Of a stretch of DNA of 64,000 nucleotides, positions 1-13,054 are shown one piece after another. Source of the DNA: Argyresthia goedartella. Taxonomy: Eukaryota; Arthropoda; Insecta; Lepidoptera; Argyresthiidae. The notes below the pieces were generated by a model, which did no database searches, had not been told where the DNA came from, and saw only the letters and a list, made by a program, of their open reading frames with translations. The DNA lies in assembly GCA_949825045.1 (NCBI GenBank), contig OX463829.1, forward strand, positions 29,389,715-29,453,714. Direction: 5' to 3'. Numbering within the stretch: position 1 is the first letter of the stretch; every line of letters starts with the position of its first letter. A program made the position numbers and the translations under genes.

Positions 1-489
1 ATGCAGAAATAGAGATTTAATAGAATATGCTTATTAAGTGTTTGTTTTATTAGAATAAATTTTGAAATAATCCATTTAACGTTCAATTTCGCAGATCGAT
101 TAACTGTGAAAATCCGGGAATTTTCACAAAAACAATAAATAAATCATCAATAAAAAATAAAATGTAAGACATCGCCATAGACTTAATAAATATTATATAT
201 ATATATATAATAATATTTATTACGTCTAAAGATATATTTGGCTCAAATGATTTTAAATGGTCTGTACTAGTCGCTTAAGTCTTTGCATCGATCTACCAAA
301 CAGCCTGTATATCACAATAGAACCGCCGACATAAAACTGCAATCTCTGACGACCGTCACGGCAACATTTTAATGTCATTCGAATGCAATTGTGAGACACG
401 ATCTAAATTTAATAACTACGTAAAATGTTAACACAAATATTTGAACATGGAATACCGTTTGAATTCATTTGACGATTTGGTCAATACAT
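1..489. other. AT-rich intergenic stretch
   Basis: No coding region or recognised element is visible. A short (TA)n run lies at about 190-215. Confidence 0.6.
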
Positions 490-899
490 TTATGTACACA
501 CGTATCATAAATCCTCTTTAATGCGTACAAAAACCGCACGTTACGATCAGCATAATGTTAAACTACTTGGTAAAAACTCATTTCTTATCTGAAAAATTAC
601 ACATTATGACCATAATGTGTAATTTTTCTACATATTATGACATTCAAATTTAGAACACCGACGCCCGTCTACATGTTTGTGAAGTTGGTACTACTGAACA
701 AGCTAAACAAGTGCAAAGTATTATCAATGCCACCATGCCGGTCGAACATGCGGTTCCTGAACACATTAAAGAGAGCTTATGATATGTGTGTAGATAAACT
801 AGTGTATGTAACTGCACATAATTAGGCATTAAAACTCTCGAGTGAAACCCTCGAGTATTAATGCCCTCCATTATGTAGCAATCACATAAACTACTATTA
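490..899 (-). mobile_element. MITE family A, copy 1 (tandem with copy 2)
   Basis: First of eight related short elements in the window. One end reads like CACGTATCATAAAYCCTCTT and the other ends CACATAAACTACTATTA. In between is a conserved block containing TTCGAACGCCGACGCCCG. It runs directly into copy 2 with no spacer. Short open frames here are not shared coding sequence and are not genes. The superfamily is not determined. Confidence 0.75.
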
Positions 900-1361
900 T
901 CTACACAAGTATCATAAACCCTCTTTACTGCGTTCAAAAACCGCACGTTACGATCAGTATAATATTAAACTACTTGGTAAAAAGTCATTTCTTATCTGAA
1001 AAATTACACATTATGACCATAATGTGTAATTTTTCTGCATATTATGACATTCAAATTTCGAACGCCGACGCCCGCCTGCGTGCCGCCGCTAGTTTGTCTG
1101 TGAAGTTGGTACTGACATTCAAATTTCGAACGCCGACGCCCGCCTGCGGCACATTGGTACTACAGAACAAGCTAAACAACTCAATGCCACAATGACGGTC
1201 AAACATGCGGTTCCTGAACACATCAAAGAGAGCTTATGATATGTGTGTAGATAAACTAGTGTATGTAACTGTACATAATTAGGCATTAAAACTCTCGAGT
1301 GATATTATTATCTCGAGTATTAATGCCCTCCATTATGTAGCAGTCACATAAACTACTATTA
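899..1361 (-). mobile_element. MITE family A, copy 2
   Basis: Same orientation as copy 1. It carries an internal duplication of the segment around GTTGGTACTGACATTCAAAT (about 1065-1150), also present in the copies at 3083 and 43551. These three form a subfamily. Near 1295-1320 it has a CTCGAG-flanked motif that is part of a hairpin in longer copies. Confidence 0.75.
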
Positions 1362-1566
1362 AAATACGCTTTTATAACAACAAAAAGCTTTTTCAAATGT
1401 TCCATTTTCAAATCATTTACATATGCAAGCAACTATGACTAATTACTTTGTGTAAAGATTTGCAGTTGATGGAGTTGATGCAGTTTCCTTATCTAGGTAT
1501 TCAATTGTATTGTGTTAAAGAGGTGGCCTAAAATACCTGGAAATAGTTGGAAGGTTTAAAGAAGTT

Positions 1567-1924
1567 GTAAGATTGTCAAAACCATTAGTTTATAAACTAA
1601 CGCATTAGTTTGTGAACTATATACAAATTGTAAACCAGACCGACAGGGTGTAGAATTTACATTTATTTTGTTCTTACATGTCAATCTAACACGAAGACTA
1701 TTCGGGGGCTTCGCTGTGCTGGACCCCTCTTTATAGTCTTCAGCTAAGCTACCGCAGTGTTTGCCCTGGTATTTCGTTTTCAATTCAAGTTTAAACCAGT
1801 TCACAATTTAACGGTTTTATGATAAACTAACGTGTCATATCGAAAGCAGTACGGTACCGTTTACAATTTATCGATAGTTTATAAACTAACGAGAGAAAAA
1901 AACGTTAGATTTTGACAATCTTAC
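1567..1924. mobile_element. Fold-back MITE with GTAAGATTGTCAAAA ends
   Basis: Starts GTAAGATTGTCAAAA at 1567 and ends with the reverse complement at 1910-1924. Next to both termini are AGTTTATAAACTAACG-like palindromic motifs. Its middle (about 1672-1760) resembles the middle of the next element (about 2255-2335), so the two share an internal module. Confidence 0.6.
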
Positions 1925-2039
1925 GGTTACCTACTCCAATAACAGTTGGTAAACCAATTTATTCGCAAATAGTAAAATATACTTAGCTGTAGATATACTA
2001 TTTTATTTCATTTGCTGAAAAATTGGTTGTATGGATGTC

Positions 2040-2572
2040 GCAGTTAGTTGGTTAAATCAGACACTTAACTAACACCCCAGACCGTTAATTAAAGACCCTC
2101 GTTTAACCAAGTCGCTAAAGTTCCGTCAGACAAGTGAGTGAACGAAACGTTTAACGAGTTGTCTAAACGTTCCTAGGCAACAAGACATATAAGTACACAA
2201 AAAATATATTTATGTGTACTTTAAGTTTATGTTTAAAGTATTTTTTGTTTTTCTTACATGTTCAACCTAACACGAAGGAATAACGCTTCGCTCACCCCCT
2301 TTACTCTTCATCTAAGCTACCGCAATGTTTTGCCCAGATATAAGCTGTGCAAATCAGTAGTCAAAAGATAGACTCTGAAAGTAATCAGCTGTGTCGTGAC
2401 CCCATCTTGTTTTACATTCTTTATCGAAAACGCCGGCTTTCGGTAAGACAGATTGTTAAACGTCTTCGACGATGCTGTATTTAAATCAAAATTATGGTGA
2501 CTTGGTTAAACGTCGGTCTTTAATTAACGGTCTAGGGTGTTAGTTAAGTGTCTGATTTAACCAACCAACTGC
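2040..2572. mobile_element. Fold-back MITE with about 75-bp terminal inverted repeats
   Basis: The left arm (2040-2115) begins GCAGTTAGTTGGTTAAATCA. The right arm (2498-2572) is its reverse complement with few mismatches. No transposase frame is inside. The interior shares the CTTACATG...CTAACACGAAG module with the element at 1567-1924. Confidence 0.75.
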
Positions 2573-3082
2573 AACATGGGACAATGCTTATTAGGCTGAG
2601 AGGGTCTAAACCAACGCTGGCCAAGCCCAGGCCCGTGGGCCACGAAGCCACCACCATGCCCACCATGGCATTTGAATTTGCCCGCCAGCACTTCGGTCGG
2701 CCGGCTAGCACATTTTACCTGTTTAGCGTTCCGTAACCGAAGGGGAAGATGGAACCAGTAATAACTAAGCCGCCGCTCTCTGACTCTATCTCTGATGCCG
2801 GGCAACAAGTAATGAACTACTTACACGAGATTTAATATAAATTAAAGGGGTTCCCCATTCAAGAGCCGTGTTTTATTATGCCTGCGAACTAATATTATAT
2901 ATTGAAAATTCCGCAGTACCTCTCACCGTCACAGACACAGATGTTACGTCGGATCCGCGATCTGTAAGGACTGTGTTCGAAACCCAAGTTCGGACATTTT
3001 TGTTGTTTTTGGTTTTATTATATTTTACTTGTCATTTTCAAAAAGGAGGGGGGATTCATTCTCAATTCGACCGTTATTTATT
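2573..3082. other. Unassigned intergenic sequence
   Basis: Open frames run through part of this stretch, but no domain or splice-site structure supports a gene. Confidence 0.4.
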
Positions 3083-3580
3083 TTATCTACACACGTATCA
3101 TAAACCCTCTTTACTGCGTACACAAACCGCACGTTACGATCAGCATAATGTTTTCTACTCGGTAAAAACTCATTTCTTATCTGAAAAATTACACATTACG
3201 ACCATAATGTGTAGTTTTTCTACATATTATGACATTCAAATTTCGAACGCCGACGCCCGACTGCGTGCCGCCCGTAGTTTCTCTGTGAAGTTGGTACTGA
3301 CATTCAAATTTCGAACGCCGACGCCCGCCTGCGTGAAGTTGGTACAACAGAACAAGCTAAACAACTGCAGAACCACAATGCCGGTCAAACATGCGGTTCC
3401 TGAACACATCAAAGAGAGCTTATGATAAGTGTGTAGATAAACTATTGTATGTACATAATTAGGCATTAATACTCGATAGTGGGTTTATAAAACGAGCCGA
3501 AGGCGAGTTTCATAATAATATCACTCGAGAGTTTTTGTACGCAGTAAAGAGGGTTTATGATACGTGTGTAGATAAACTAC
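3083..3580 (-). mobile_element. MITE family A, copy 3 (inverted-end variant)
   Basis: The left end carries CACGTATCATAAACCCTC and the right end is its inverse (GAGGGTTTATGATACGTG, about 3549-3566). This copy therefore has true long inverted ends, unlike copies 1, 2, 4 and 7. A hairpin of the type GAAACGAGCC/GGCGAGTTTC lies near 3495-3515. It carries the same internal duplication as copy 2. Confidence 0.7.
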
Positions 3581-3599
3581 TAAGTATTATATGTTTGTT

Positions 3600-3720
3600 A
3601 CGCGATTACCCACAGTGGACTTCTCCCACAGTGGTCCAATGTAGATAAAAGGCAAACAACGAGCTAAGTATATGTAAATATCTACGGTAATAAAGACATT
3701 TGGAATTTGGAAATTTGAAT
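3600..3720 (+). repeat. Dispersed repeat, probable LINE 3' tail
   Basis: A block with CTCCCACAGTGGTCCAATGT followed by an AATAAAG-like run recurs at about 24845-24965 and, shorter, at 5345-5400. Its end in A-rich sequence suggests the 3' end of a non-LTR retrotransposon. The parent family is not identified. Confidence 0.5.
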
Positions 3721-3800
3721 TTGGGATTATTTCTTCAATTATTAATCGATGTTGATGATTCTTGTTTTGATTGGTAGATCATACTGCAGAGGTGGTCCCA

Positions 3801-3938
3801 TGTAAATTTTATCAAAATTTATTCAGCGCTTTTTGAAAAAAATCAACAATATACAATTATATATACAGATGTAAATTTTATCAAAATTTATTCAGCGCTT
3901 TTTGAAAAAAATCAACAATATACAATTTTATATACAGG
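3801..3938. repeat. Two-copy 69-bp tandem repeat
   Basis: A 69-bp unit beginning TGTAAATTTTATCAAAATTT occurs twice head to tail (starts 3801 and 3870) with about one difference. Confidence 0.85.
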
Positions 3939-4074
3939 AGGTGACGTTTTCGTTTGTGTTGATGTTGATGTTTGAGCAAAAGTTTTGATGAGGACATTTA
4001 ATGTAAGTACATAGACTTCATTCACATCCCAACCGGGATGGAAGGAGTAGGGCTTGAACTTGAAGCCGGTTTTT

Positions 4075-4247
4075 TAAGTTTTAAACTTAGTGAATTATTT
4101 AAGTTTTTAACTTGGTGAATTATTTAAGTTTTTAACTTGGTGAATTATTTAAGTTTTTAACTTGGTGAATTATTTAAGTTTTTAACTTGGTGAATTATTT
4201 AAGTTTTTAACTTGGTGAATTATTTAAGTTTTTAACTTGGGGAATTA
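4075..4247. repeat. 25-bp tandem repeat, about 7 copies
   Basis: The unit CTTGGTGAATTATTTAAG plus TTTTTAA repeats with a 25-bp period. The outer copies differ slightly (CTTAG at the left, CTTGGGG at the right). Just downstream (4258-4296) is a short piece of the dispersed repeat described at 54797 and 59021. Confidence 0.85.
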
Positions 4248-4299
4248 TTTAGTTCTTGTACTATGGTACGGACTCGCACTTGACCATTTTTTTGTGAAT

Positions 4300-7055
4300 A
4301 AATTAATTTCCCTATGAATATATAGTAGTAGTGTTGGCCCGGCGCCGCCACAGACTAAGATATTTTGCTCACCTGGAAAATCTATTGGCCAGTCTTGGTC
4401 TAAACTGATAAACATAAGTGTACCTCAGTTAAACATCTTATTTATTTTCCTTGCATGTTAGTATTTGAGTGACTTGTTTTTTCAGTATTAGTTAAAAGAT
4501 TAGGTAATGAATTCTCATTACCTAATCATTCGCACAGTTCAAGAAGGTAATTCTTAATTTTCACGGTCTTGGTTTAGTTTAAAGGAGAATATGTCGTAGG
4601 TAAAATAACCACTATGAATGACCCTTTCGATCTGCATCAGAAAATACGGCATGTTATTTTTTGTCGCATTTGACCGGTTTGACGCCCGATTTTTCAAAAA
4701 TCCATAAATTCAGTATTTATTGTTTTTATAAATAAAGGAAAGTCTGCTTTACATATAATGTGCTGTTTCCAATATTTAAATACTTTATACGCCCTCCATG
4801 TGGCGTCCGTTTTTTACACCCTCTATATGGTTATTGTTATTATATATTATTATGTATATGTTTTTGTAGGCGTTTTAGTCTGTTAAAATAAATGTTTGCT
4901 ATTTGTTAAATTTTTGTTTATGTTAAATTTCACAAATATTTCTACACCAACTTATACACGATTGTAAACTTTATTATTAAGAAACACACTGCCACTCTAG
5001 GCACAGGTTTCGATTACTCTAAAAGAGAGACGTTGCCACACACTACTATACACTTTACAGTACTACTAGTAACACAAGTAAAGAAACAAAAACATCTTCA
5101 TTCCAAACAAAGCTGCTATTTGAGCAGCAGTATTATTTACCTGTATGACGTACGGAGCGCTAACGTCATCTAGTGATTAATAGCGAGCTGTTGTCTTTTT
5201 TCGTCAGCGCCTCTCTAAGTGGAAAATCAAACTTTGCAAAGCCTATTTAGCTAATGTATTGTACCTATAAATTTACAATTTAGTAGAGATAAGTGTACAG
5301 TAGGCATAGTATAGTAAATTTATTGGGTTATAGTATATTTTAAAAAAACAATCTGTGGGAGTCACCTCGCCTCCTACTCCCACAGTGGTCCAATTTTCAA
5401 ATCGCCCGGTAAACGTCCACCAACTGGCTGGGCTTATTAATTTATAGACATAAACTCCCAAAAGGCGGTAAATACAGTCGGGTTTTTGAGATGTTATAAT
5501 AATTGATCTTGTTTTATATATTCAGTGACGTCAAATTGATCCAATACTTCTTCCCTTCTGCTGAGTGGAAGGACGTCGATGGGGCTGGCTGGCCACTCCC
5601 TGCCATATCGGAATCCGGAAGATTTCGTCAAGATTGTATGCAAATTCATAGAGGAAAAGTCGAGTTAGGTGACACGTAGGTAGTAAAATGGAGTCTTGAA
5701 AAACTAGGTAAACGTAACTACACAGGTAATACTAAACAGGGTGTAAGAGAGATGTGTAATCATATTTTAGGGGGATTTTATGGTAATAAATTCTGAAGCG
5801 ACGTTTAACATTTGTTAAGTTCAGTGTACCTAGGCTTGTTAAAAGTTTTGCTTTTCATGGTTTATAAATTTTTTAGTCAAAGTATATATTTTCGTAATCG
5901 CTTTATTGGCAAATAATAGATATAAATATTTCCAGTGCGTATGTATTTTTTATTATTTACTTTCACTACATAATAAATACTTAACATATAGTTATTTATG
6001 AGTTTTCCAGCAAAAAAACGACTTGATGTAAAATATAAATATATATTTCCAAATAAACATTATGTCACGACTCACGCCTCATTGACAAACATAAAATATA
6101 GATAATTAGCTAGGTACAGGCAGACTTACAACAAAGTATAAGAAACGTCTACCTAATGAAAACGAATATAATTTTTTGCATAATAATCCTAAAGGACAAC
6201 GGCGAACCCCCATTATGAAAAATAGTTGGGCTAAATAATCTGCGTCTTTATATGAGAAAATATAAAAAATATTCAGCTTATGGTTCTGAGCTTGCATGTA
6301 TAACAATTTATGCTAGACGAGGTCAGGTTACTGAGATATTGCTAGTGTTATTGATGAATTGTGAATAAATTCTAACCTCACTAAATGCTCTATTGTACCT
6401 CAAATTTACACTTTTATTGATGTTAATGAGAAAAGGTGATCACCATCACTGCAGTCTGTTCAAACAAGGTATTTTTACCCAATAATTCAATGTTAATAAG
6501 GATTTCGACCTGCATAAGACGTCACGCTTTAAGAGGCATAAAAGCAGTTACTGTTTACTTTTCACACAGCAACTACTCACCAAAACTTCAACTCAGATAA
6601 ATTCATAAGGACAAAAAAAGTTTATTTATCGATAGCTAAATAAAATTCAATTTAAAACTTTTCACTGCAAGTTTCAAATGTAGTAGCTACTAAAACACTA
6701 TTTTAATTCTAATTCGTTTTATCCGGAACATTCCGGAAAAAAGGCATAGCTATCCATGTTATGACATCATGACGCAAGTGTACCAAAAATCACTCTACCT
6801 TTAAACTCGCCTTCTTAAAAATTACGGCCGCTCAGCAAACCTGAAAAATCTCGCAAGTTCTTAAAACTTCTACATCCTTCCCCTGGAAGCCACCCACTTT
6901 CAACCACACTGCACCCCCTCTCTTCTAGATCTGATGATTACTTTTAACATATCCAAGGTTGATGTGCATAGACAACGTAACGCTCACGTCTCCGATCACG
7001 ATTGAGTTTACCTCTCATTAAAGTTAAGGCCTCCCAAGCGTAAATTCCCTAACCT
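4300..7055. other. Gene-free AT-rich stretch
   Basis: No gene is supported here. Visible items are a 30-bp near-palindrome centred on an EcoRI-like GAATTC at 4498-4527 and a fragment of the LINE-tail repeat at 5345-5400. Open frames at 5273-5461 and 6106-6306 have no domain and no splice context. Confidence 0.5.
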
Positions 7056-7059
7056 CTTT

Positions 7060-8100
7060 TAAATTAAGCGTAAATTCTCTAACCTAAACCCTAAATTCTT
7101 TGACATACATAGCTTCAAGGGCATGGATATTAACTCCCTTAAATCAGACGCCGCCTCTGTCGACTGGTCCCCTGTCGTTGTTAGCGAGGCCGTTGTAGAC
7201 AAAGTCTGGAACTTTAACTCTATTGTCCCAAGCTTGTTAGATAGTAAACACGCTCCGGTCAAGGGGGTAAAGGTTAAGCACCTTCCTGCGCCGTGGCTTA
7301 CTGACACCATCGAGGATCTGATGGTCAAGAGAAACCGTGCCAAAACTAGACATAACAGGGATCCGACTAACGAGAATCTTTTAATTTTCGAACATCTCCG
7401 TAATCGTTGCACTCGTCTGTGTCGTGATGCCAAACGTCGTCACATCCACAAGAGCATTGAGAGCTATACTTCAGCAGAGGTTTAAAAATCCTGAAGACTC
7501 TAGGTGTAGGTAAGTCCCAAGACTTGGCTGCTGGAAGTGTCGACCTCAACAGTCGTGATAGACCGCAGCCCACAACTCACCCTTCAACTTCTACCATGTC
7601 AGAATCGGGGCAGTAAGTAGGGCAGGGCAATATTAGCGATCTTGTCGAAGACCAAAGAGGAGGACAATATCTATTCGCAGATGATAACCAAGCATCATTG
7701 GGAGCGGTTACCTAGCATCAACCACATAATTAATGTGTCGCTTGACCAATTTTTCTTCCCCACTCAGTGGAAAAAGGCACTTGTGATTCCAAAACCTAAA
7801 ACGTTCAATACCGTTTCCTTTAAACCTCACCAAAGTCCTGGAATCAATATCTCTCCCAGCTCTTCTCTTACCATTCCTAAAGAAACTTAACAAATCCTCA
7901 TCAATCAGGTTTCAGGCCGGGTCACAGCACTACCACGGCTCTGCTTAGTCACTGACGACATTCAATTGGCCATTGATCAGAAGCATCTTACGGTCCTTAC
8001 ACTGCTTGATTTCCGTAGTGCCTTCAACTGCGTCGATTTCGATGTCCTGGTTAAAATTCTAAAGTCGCTCAGTCTCTTCGCACTCGGCTCGCTGCTTTCA
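7060..8100 (+). mobile_element. Degenerate LINE ORF2 (Jockey-like) fragment
   Basis: Three broken frames lie in order on one strand. The first (7123-7485) contains LPAPWLTDTIEDLM and LRNRCTRLCRDAKRR, typical of the linker between endonuclease and reverse transcriptase in insect Jockey-type elements. The second (about 7642-7800) includes FFPTQWKKALVIPKPK, the reverse transcriptase start. The third (7966-8095) includes LLDFRSAFNCVDFDVLV, the motif-A region. Several frameshifts and stops separate them, so this is a dead copy. Confidence 0.8.
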
Positions 8101-8300
8101 AGTGTTCCCAGTTCGTCACATCACACCCATCTTGGTAACACTGTTACCAACTGGGAATGAAAATAGAATGTGATTCCCATTTTGTCACAACCTTGTGTTA
8201 TTACACTTATTATTACACTGTTAACACTATTGTGTTATAAACTGGAAGGAAATACTGTTACAAACTGGCACTATTACCTTCCCACTTTGTCATACCATTG
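8100..8300. repeat. Repeat with ACCAACTGGGA / CCAGTTTGT motifs
   Basis: Repeats the motif TGTTACAAACTGGCACTATT and relatives. The same block, in inverse orientation, is at 14790-14935, so the two are copies of one short element. It begins exactly where the LINE remnant fades. Confidence 0.55.
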
Positions 8301-8318
8301 TTCATGGATTGGCAAGCG

Positions 8319-8370
8319 CCCGCACCGGGCATAAAAAAAAGTACCGCAATTGTCATGTGCCCGGTGCGGG
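8319..8370. repeat. Hairpin, 13-bp perfect stem
   Basis: CCCGCACCGGGCA at 8319-8331 and TGCCCGGTGCGGG at 8358-8370 are exact inverses, with a 26-nt loop that includes A8. The stem is GC-rich in AT-rich surroundings. The role is unknown. Confidence 0.8.
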
Positions 8371-8904
8371 GAGAAATATCACTTGAATTTGGGCTGTATG
8401 AATCATAGTGTTGTACCTAGTAGATTTTACTAAGAGAAACTGAATGATAAAGTTATATAATATTTTCGCAATTTTTTTTTTTTGCAAAATGGGGTAAAAA
8501 TTCGCATTACCTATATATTATTTCCCATCTTTTTATAAATTCTCAAAAAACAACGAAGAATATTGGCAAAAACATTTAGTTAGCTTACCTCAACACAAAT
8601 CTAAAAATGTATCCAGTCTTATACGCTTTCCATACTAACAAAAACCCAGAATTTGTTTTATTACGCACGAATCGTTTACCTCAGGCTCGCAAATTTCGAA
8701 ACGGTAGCCATCTTGCCATTTAGCGTGTTTTCCCCAAAATGGCTCCGCCAACGAAATCGTTATGTAGGTAGGTAGCTATAAAAAATTCAGAAGTAGAAGA
8801 AAGGAAGTATAATTTGGAATTCGTAACAATTTCAAATGTAGGTAACTCCTTATCATATCATTTTAGTTAACAGCAGCTGTTCGTCAATATTGAAAACAAA
8901 CAAC

Positions 8905-9305
8905 AAAACCATCTTTACTGCGCCCAAAAACCGCACGTTACGATCAGCATAATGTTATACTACTTTGTAAAAACTCATTTCTTATCTGAATATTGAACAT
9001 TATGACCATAATGTGTAAATTATCTACATATTATGACATTCAAATTTCGAACGCCGGCCCGCCTGCGTGCCGCCCCTACTTTGTCTGTGAAGTTGGTACT
9101 ACTGAACAAGCTAAACAAGTGCTGAGCAATTATAATGCAACCATGCCGGTCGAGCATTGTAGATAAACTGTATGTAACTGTACATAATTAGGCATTAAAA
9201 CTCTTGAGTGATATTATTATGAAAACTCGCCTTCGGCTCGTTTCATTACTCGGCTCTCGAGTGTTAATGCCCTCCATTATTTAGCAGTCACATAAACTAC
9301 TATTA
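8905..9305 (-). mobile_element. MITE family A, copy 4
   Basis: Recognised by the conserved TTCGAACGCC core, the GAAAACTCGCC/GGCTCGTTTC hairpin near 9220-9245 and the CACATAAACTACTATTA terminus. Confidence 0.75.
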
Positions 9306-9487
9306 TTACCTATCGTTTAAACAAAGTTATGATTTTGATCTAGAATATTATCACTAGGTGTTATAATTACAATACAGAAATAAGATGTATCACAAGTAAT
9401 TATCCCATCAATTAGATAAATTAAGTTATTCTGTAGGAAAATTAAGGTAAGTAAGTAAGATACACTTAACCATAAACATGTAAAAAC

Positions 9488-9945
9488 TAGGGATGCAACC
9501 AATACGATACCGATATATCGGCGATATTTCAGGTTTGCCGATAAGTCGGCATCGGCGATATTTTTATGGCCGACGATACTTTACTTTTGATGATGATGAT
9601 GATACAACGAGTCTTTACAAATTTTTCGTTTTAAAAATGTTATGTAAACGCGCGGGTTGTCTCGTCTATTTCGTTGCAAACGAGGCACGAACTATACTAA
9701 GCCTGGGGGAAACCCCGCGCTCTATTTTTAAACAAAAATCTGACTAATGTTAATTTTAATAACTAAAACTGTATCAACCCGTCTATATTTTTATATTACC
9801 TTATAAAAAATTAACCTAACTTGTATTTCATCTATAACCTTCGTTTTTAATTTAATAAGCGTATCGGTATCGGTAACGCCGATATTTTTATAAGCGTATC
9901 GGTATCGGTATCGTATCGGCAAAAACACGTATCGTTGCATCCCTA
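9488..9945. mobile_element. hAT-type MITE with near-perfect 8-bp target duplication
   Basis: The terminal inverted repeats TAGGGATGCAAC (9488) and GTTGCATCCCTA (to 9945) are exact. Flanking octamers GTAAAAAC (9480-9487) and ATAAAAAC (9946-9953) match at 7 of 8 positions, as expected for the hAT superfamily. The subterminal regions are packed with CGGTATCGGTATCG-like repeats on both sides, plausible transposase-binding arrays. No transposase is encoded, so this is a non-autonomous copy. Confidence 0.85.
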
Positions 9946-10380
9946 ATAAAAACTTACTTACTTTAAAGATATGGGCTAGTTGTATGACAGTAAATTATCA
10001 CATTTGTTCATAGGTAATTGAAAATTATTAAATAATTTTGGACTTCCTAGCTTACAACATGAACTTGTTCTGCCAAGAGATGAATAACAATATTTATTAT
10101 GGTATTAGTAAAGTAGGTATTTGTTATGAATTATAATCAGTCTTCTAGGTTTACACATCGGCCAACCATACACGTGTATGTAAACTCACTTATTTTAAAC
10201 AAATTGGCTAGGCAGAAATATTATAAGGAGTTTGAAATTGTTACGAATTCCAAATTACAGTTACTTTCTTTTACTTCTGACTTTAAGTTCAAATATATTA
10301 AAAAACTATTTTGATGTTGACAATCTCGTTTTTTATAGATCTACTTAAGACAGTCCATGATCAATGGTATGACTGAGGCT

Positions 10381-12041
10381 TAAGCAGGAACCAGCTAGCG
10401 AGAAAGTATCCGTAATCGAAATGTGGGAAAATGTATGAGATTATGAACAGCGCCCCTATTGTGCGTAAACATAACTAAAATCGGTAGCAGGAAGCATTTT
10501 CGTCTGGTGTTCGAAACGATACGTCAACAACTCGCTTTTCAAATGTATAGGATTCGATAGAATCGGCAGCACGAACGACGTTTTGACATACACTAAGGTG
10601 AAACTCGTCAGCTGGCTATCGAAATCTCACGATTAATTACTCACTTAATATTTGTTGGTGAGAATAGTTTCGTTATATATTTAATTAACGATATCCTATT
10701 GTTTGTTGTTTGCAAGTGACTTATTAACGGTTATAGTGTTAATTTTCAATATATATACCTACATATTTCATATATTATGTATGTAGCAACCCTTTGTTAA
10801 TAGCAATCTCATGGTGAAACTCAGTCGATGAAGTTGCGGATTGGGATGAAATACTACGTGAATATGTTATGCATGAAGCCATGATCCTCGACAGTGAGAA
10901 ACCGTTACCTCAGAGAAGGATAAAAACAAACAAAAATAGCGTCAAGCCTTCCCCCGTAGGGGACGGCAGAGGCACATTTGTGCTCGTTTAGCCAGATATT
11001 CAATACTCCATTTTGCGTGACAGGGGGCTAGCCCATTGCAGTAGCTACGGAGATATGAAGTTCATTGTAATTTTTGGATCTATGGGTTTTTAAACCTTAA
11101 CCAAGAATTTTTCATTAATAAACATAAATATTTACATACAGGTACATACATTGCTTCTAGCCCCACACTAGGACACCCTGTGTCGTGGGTACCAGAAACA
11201 GCAACGTCACACACATATAAACATCCAAGACCTAGGGTTATTTTCCTTTTACCACAGCCGGAGATCAAACCCTGAACTCTGGTATGGCAGGCAGAGCCAC
11301 AACCGCTTCGCCACAGAGGTCGCCATTGGTGTTGAACTTTATCAAGTTGAAAATTATTTATTGAACACAGTTATTAAAAAGATACATTAACAGAAAACAT
11401 ATGATCAAAGGCGAGCTTAACTCTAAAGAGATTTCTTCCAGCAAACCAAGGCATGAAAGGAAAACTTATCATGAAAGAGTAGGCAGGGCACAATAACTAA
11501 TCTATTATAAAATATATAAGTAAATTAAATATCTATAAAATACGGAAAATAAAATACAAACTTATGTATATCAAACACTAAATAAGTACCAGTACATACA
11601 TAACCCTGTGCATATAGTTTACATATAATAATAATATACATACTACAACTATCACAAAAGAGAGAGGAAGTGCTCTTTTACCCGGTTTTTGAAAGCGAAA
11701 AGAGTGGGACTGTCTCTTTTAGAACAAGGAAGTATGTTCCACAGTCGGACCGCCTGTAACCTGAAGGAGTCCTCATATGCGGAGGTGTTATGCCTTGGAG
11801 TGGCTAAGTGTGAGACCTTGATCCATTGCCAATCTCCTGAAAAGAGATTGCCTACTCAAAGCGGTCTCAGAGGTAAAGGGGGTAGCACAGATTTTTCAAT
11901 ACATATATTGAAAAGAACAGAAAGAATATGAGAGTTGGCGACGGCGAATGGGAAGCCACCCTAATTCTTTGTGATATTGAGAAACATGGTTTAATTTGCG
12001 CACCCCGGAGATAAACGAGATCCCGAGATTCTGAAGTTGTT
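10381..12041 (-). repeat. Left arm of a 4.3-kb inverted repeat
   Basis: Pairs base by base with 13055-14715 in inverse orientation. The coordinate sum stays at 25096-25097 across the arm, so there is almost no net length change. A few substitutions and single-base indels are visible, for example an extra C near 11171 and a missing base near 11577. The arm holds, in minus orientation, the 3' end of a LINE frame (about 11650-12041) and a tRNA-like SINE (about 11110-11330). Confidence 0.9.
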
Positions 12042-13054
12042 CGAATCTTAATAAAGGGTTAATTAACGTCACAGAAGCCTATGGTGGAAGGGCGGGCATT
12101 GTGCAACTAAGAGAAGACTGAATGCCGTCGGACCATATGATGAGGTACTGTGGCGCTGCAGTATGGGAATTGTATGAGTGTTCTCCCCTTCTAACCCCCA
12201 CCCCGCCCCATCTCGCTTTGTCTATGGCTGCTTGCGGCACGACACCACATTGTGTGGCCTGCCTCTTACTTATAAATGAATTAAACAAATCTGCTTCTTT
12301 TAAAATGTATATGTATGACACTTTAATAATTCATGCATATAAGAACCTATACACAACACTTCATGTAATCGATGTTAATGCAAATAAACAATAATTTACT
12401 CCACTCCATTTCTAAGGCATGTATTATTCTACACATTTGATAATTGTATGCAATCTCTTGCTCTCACAAATTCCAAACTCATGTTGTATTATCATTTCCT
12501 TTTATATACTATGCCCCTCTCTCTTGCTTCTCTATTTCATTTCACAAACATCTTAGCTACTCTATGATCAATCTATCTCTTGCGGTGTTCTCCAAGTCTC
12601 AGCTTCCTCTGTCATCAAGGTCTCTGGGACAGCAGTGATGCAGGAGCCCCGACCGCACGCGAAACTCTGCTGTAATATAAAATATTTCGGAGTAAAGTAC
12701 TTGAAATGCAATATGATGATGACGATGGTAAGCAATCTCTCATTATTATCAGACAGGTAAGCCCATCCAAATATGGGTTTGAAGGGTTCATAATTCATCT
12801 CTAGATAAGCGATAGATTTGCCCTCTGACATGCATTTCGTGGGTGGACATCAAGGACCCAGTAGGTAGTTGAAGAGAAAGTCAAAAATCAGATAAAAATA
12901 CGTAGTTATATTGACAGATAACTCAATATTGAATTACTCAGCTAAAGATTATAATAAATAACTATAGCTTACCTTTCCATGAACTCTATCATTACTGCGC
13001 TCATATTCCGGCATTATGTGAGGTTCTTCATGAAGAAGAATGCATGCAATGCAC
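12042..13054. other. Unique spacer between the inverted arms
   Basis: About 1.0 kb without an inverse partner. The right edge (about 13000-13054) continues the plus-strand LINE frame that runs into the right arm. The rest has no recognised element; open frames at 12122-12394 and 12568-12831 show no domain. Confidence 0.5.

Noticed and set aside
650..946. Frame shared among MITE copies (PNYVQLHTLVYLHTYHKLSL)
   Set aside because: Copies break this frame at different places and no start or stop is conserved; repetition is due to the DNA element.
7123..7485. 120-aa host gene
   Set aside because: It matches the inter-domain region of Jockey-like ORF2 and is followed by broken reverse transcriptase motifs.
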